From Rickettsiales bacterium (GTDB lineage: Bacteria; Pseudomonadota; Alphaproteobacteria; Rickettsiales; UBA1997), in assembly GCA_947455845.1 (NCBI GenBank), contig CANGQE010000087.1, positions 1 to 5,800 on the forward strand: 5,800 nt of DNA, read 5' to 3'. A program made the translations under genes and the position numbers. Positions 5,284 through 5,800 of the stretch are shown piece by piece (within the stretch, counting starts at the first letter, position 1; each line of letters starts with the position of its first letter). A model generated the notes under the pieces. It saw only the letters and a program-made list of their open reading frames with translations. It had not been told where the DNA came from and searched no databases.

Positions 5284-5604
5284 ATGAATTTTCTAAATAA
5301 ATTTTTCATCAGATCATCCTGCACGAAAGTTGGCGAGGATGAGTTCGGAAACGAATATTTTCAAAATAAAAAGAATAAAAGATTTGTGGTTTACAAAGGC
5401 ATTGTTGAGCCTTCAAAAATTCCGGCGCAATGGCATGGTTGGATGCATTACAATACTGATCTTTTGCCGGCCAATAATACTCATAAATTTTCTTGGCAAA
5501 AAGTTCATCTGCCAAACTTGACCGGAACTAAAAGCGCTTATTCTCCTAACGATACTTTGGTTAAAAAAACTAACTCTGAGTACGAGGCATGGAAACCAAA
5601 ATAA
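5284..5604 (+). CDS. NDUFA12-family NADH:ubiquinone oxidoreductase accessory subunit
   Basis: A 106-residue homologue of the mitochondrial complex I subunit NDUFA12 (17.2 kDa, B17.2), an accessory subunit of the peripheral arm found in alphaproteobacteria and mitochondria; it supports complex I assembly or stability rather than catalysis. The diagnostic string is present: VGEDEFGNEYFQ (16-27), RFVVYKGIVEPSKIPAQWHG (33-52), then WMHYNTD and WQKVHLPNLTGT (71-82), with a short polar tail. There is no signal peptide or membrane segment. The length is typical of bacterial members. The ATG at 5284 is the natural start; no Shine-Dalgarno sequence precedes it, and TAAAAT (5269-5274) is a possible -10. 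It is followed 40 bases on by mlaD on the same strand, probably co-transcribed. Confidence 0.94.
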   Translation: MNFLNKFFIRSSCTKVGEDEFGNEYFQNKKNKRFVVYKGIVEPSKIPAQWHGWMHYNTDLLPANNTHKFSWQKVHLPNLTGTKSAYSPNDTLVKKTNSEYEAWKPK

Positions 5605-5644
5605 ATTCTTCTACAAAATTCTAATTACTTAATTTCATTACAAT

Positions 5645-5800
5645 ATGAATAAAACTAGCAATTATTTCGAAATCATTGTCGGCACCTTTGTTTTACTTTG
5701 CGCGACATTTTTCTTTTTTAGCTCATTTAATAGTACTAAAGCCAACTCTTCCGGCGGATATAATTTAATTGCCAAGTTTGATGATGCAGATGGTATTGCC
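5645..5800 (+). CDS. mlaD: MlaD-like Mce-domain protein, N-terminal part (runs off the window)
   Basis: The first 52 residues of an MCE-domain protein, with no stop before the window edge. A short cytoplasmic start (MNKTSNYFE) leads into one membrane anchor at about 10-28 (IIVGTFVLLCATFFFFSSF), and then the opening strands of the Mce domain, YNLIAKFDDADGIA, matching the family pattern Y.l.A.F.dadGi. In Gram-negative bacteria MlaD is the substrate-binding hexamer of the Mla ABC system that moves phospholipids between the inner and outer membranes. The rest of the protein and any mlaE or mlaF neighbours lie outside the window, so MlaD rather than another Mce paralogue is inferred from the short N-terminus and context. 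Confidence 0.85.
   Translation, partial: MNKTSNYFEIIVGTFVLLCATFFFFSSFNSTKANSSGGYNLIAKFDDADGIA

Noticed and set aside
5309..5521. Other-frame open frames within the NDUFA12 gene
   Set aside because: Shadows of the NDUFA12 frame, which carries the complete family signature.
1..5800. CRISPR array, toxin-antitoxin pair or defence operon
   Set aside because: No regularly spaced repeats, no small paired genes and no nuclease or sensor domains are present.

Overview
The window looks like chromosome from an AT-rich alphaproteobacterium, most likely of the Rickettsiales or a similar host-associated group. The main pointers are an NDUFA12-type complex I accessory subunit (shared by alphaproteobacteria and mitochondria) followed by an MlaD/Mce protein, an alphaproteobacterial-looking DnaE C-terminus, a UppP of rickettsial style, and short palindromic repeats scattered between genes. 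The lineage is inferred from protein character; no search was run.

Layout. (1) 167-1360, minus: a complete P4-type tyrosine recombinase reading away from an initiator tRNA-fMet(CAT) at 1529-1605, also minus. This is the usual geometry at one end of an integrated element, which would continue leftward out of the window. A cluster of TGTACA boxes lies at the integrase start. (2) 1667-2839, minus: a freestanding 390-residue C-terminal piece of DNA polymerase III alpha (HhH, clamp-binding motif, OB fold, C-terminal domain). It has no polymerase or PHP domain, its own ATG, and an in-frame stop two codons upstream. It is the most unusual feature here. (3) 2950-3561, plus: a 2-oxoglutarate/Fe(II) dioxygenase of the prolyl-4-hydroxylase fold, divergent from the dnaE piece. 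(4) A perfect 14-bp palindrome at 3584-3616 separates it from convergent uppP (3628-4425, minus, GTG start), the undecaprenyl-diphosphate phosphatase. (5) A complex inverted repeat (4436-4520) lies between uppP and tRNA-Leu(CAA) (4528-4614, minus). (6) 4615-5283 has no intact gene. It holds a strong hairpin that looks like a minus-strand terminator, small hairpins, and open stretches on the minus strand that may be a decayed gene. (7) 5284-5604 NDUFA12, and from 5645 off the right edge mlaD, both plus.

The genes are mostly unlinked housekeeping functions (replication, translation, cell-wall lipid carrier recycling, respiration, outer-membrane lipid transport) with one mobile-element boundary. 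A window-wide oddity is that none of the six protein genes has a recognisable Shine-Dalgarno sequence before its start.
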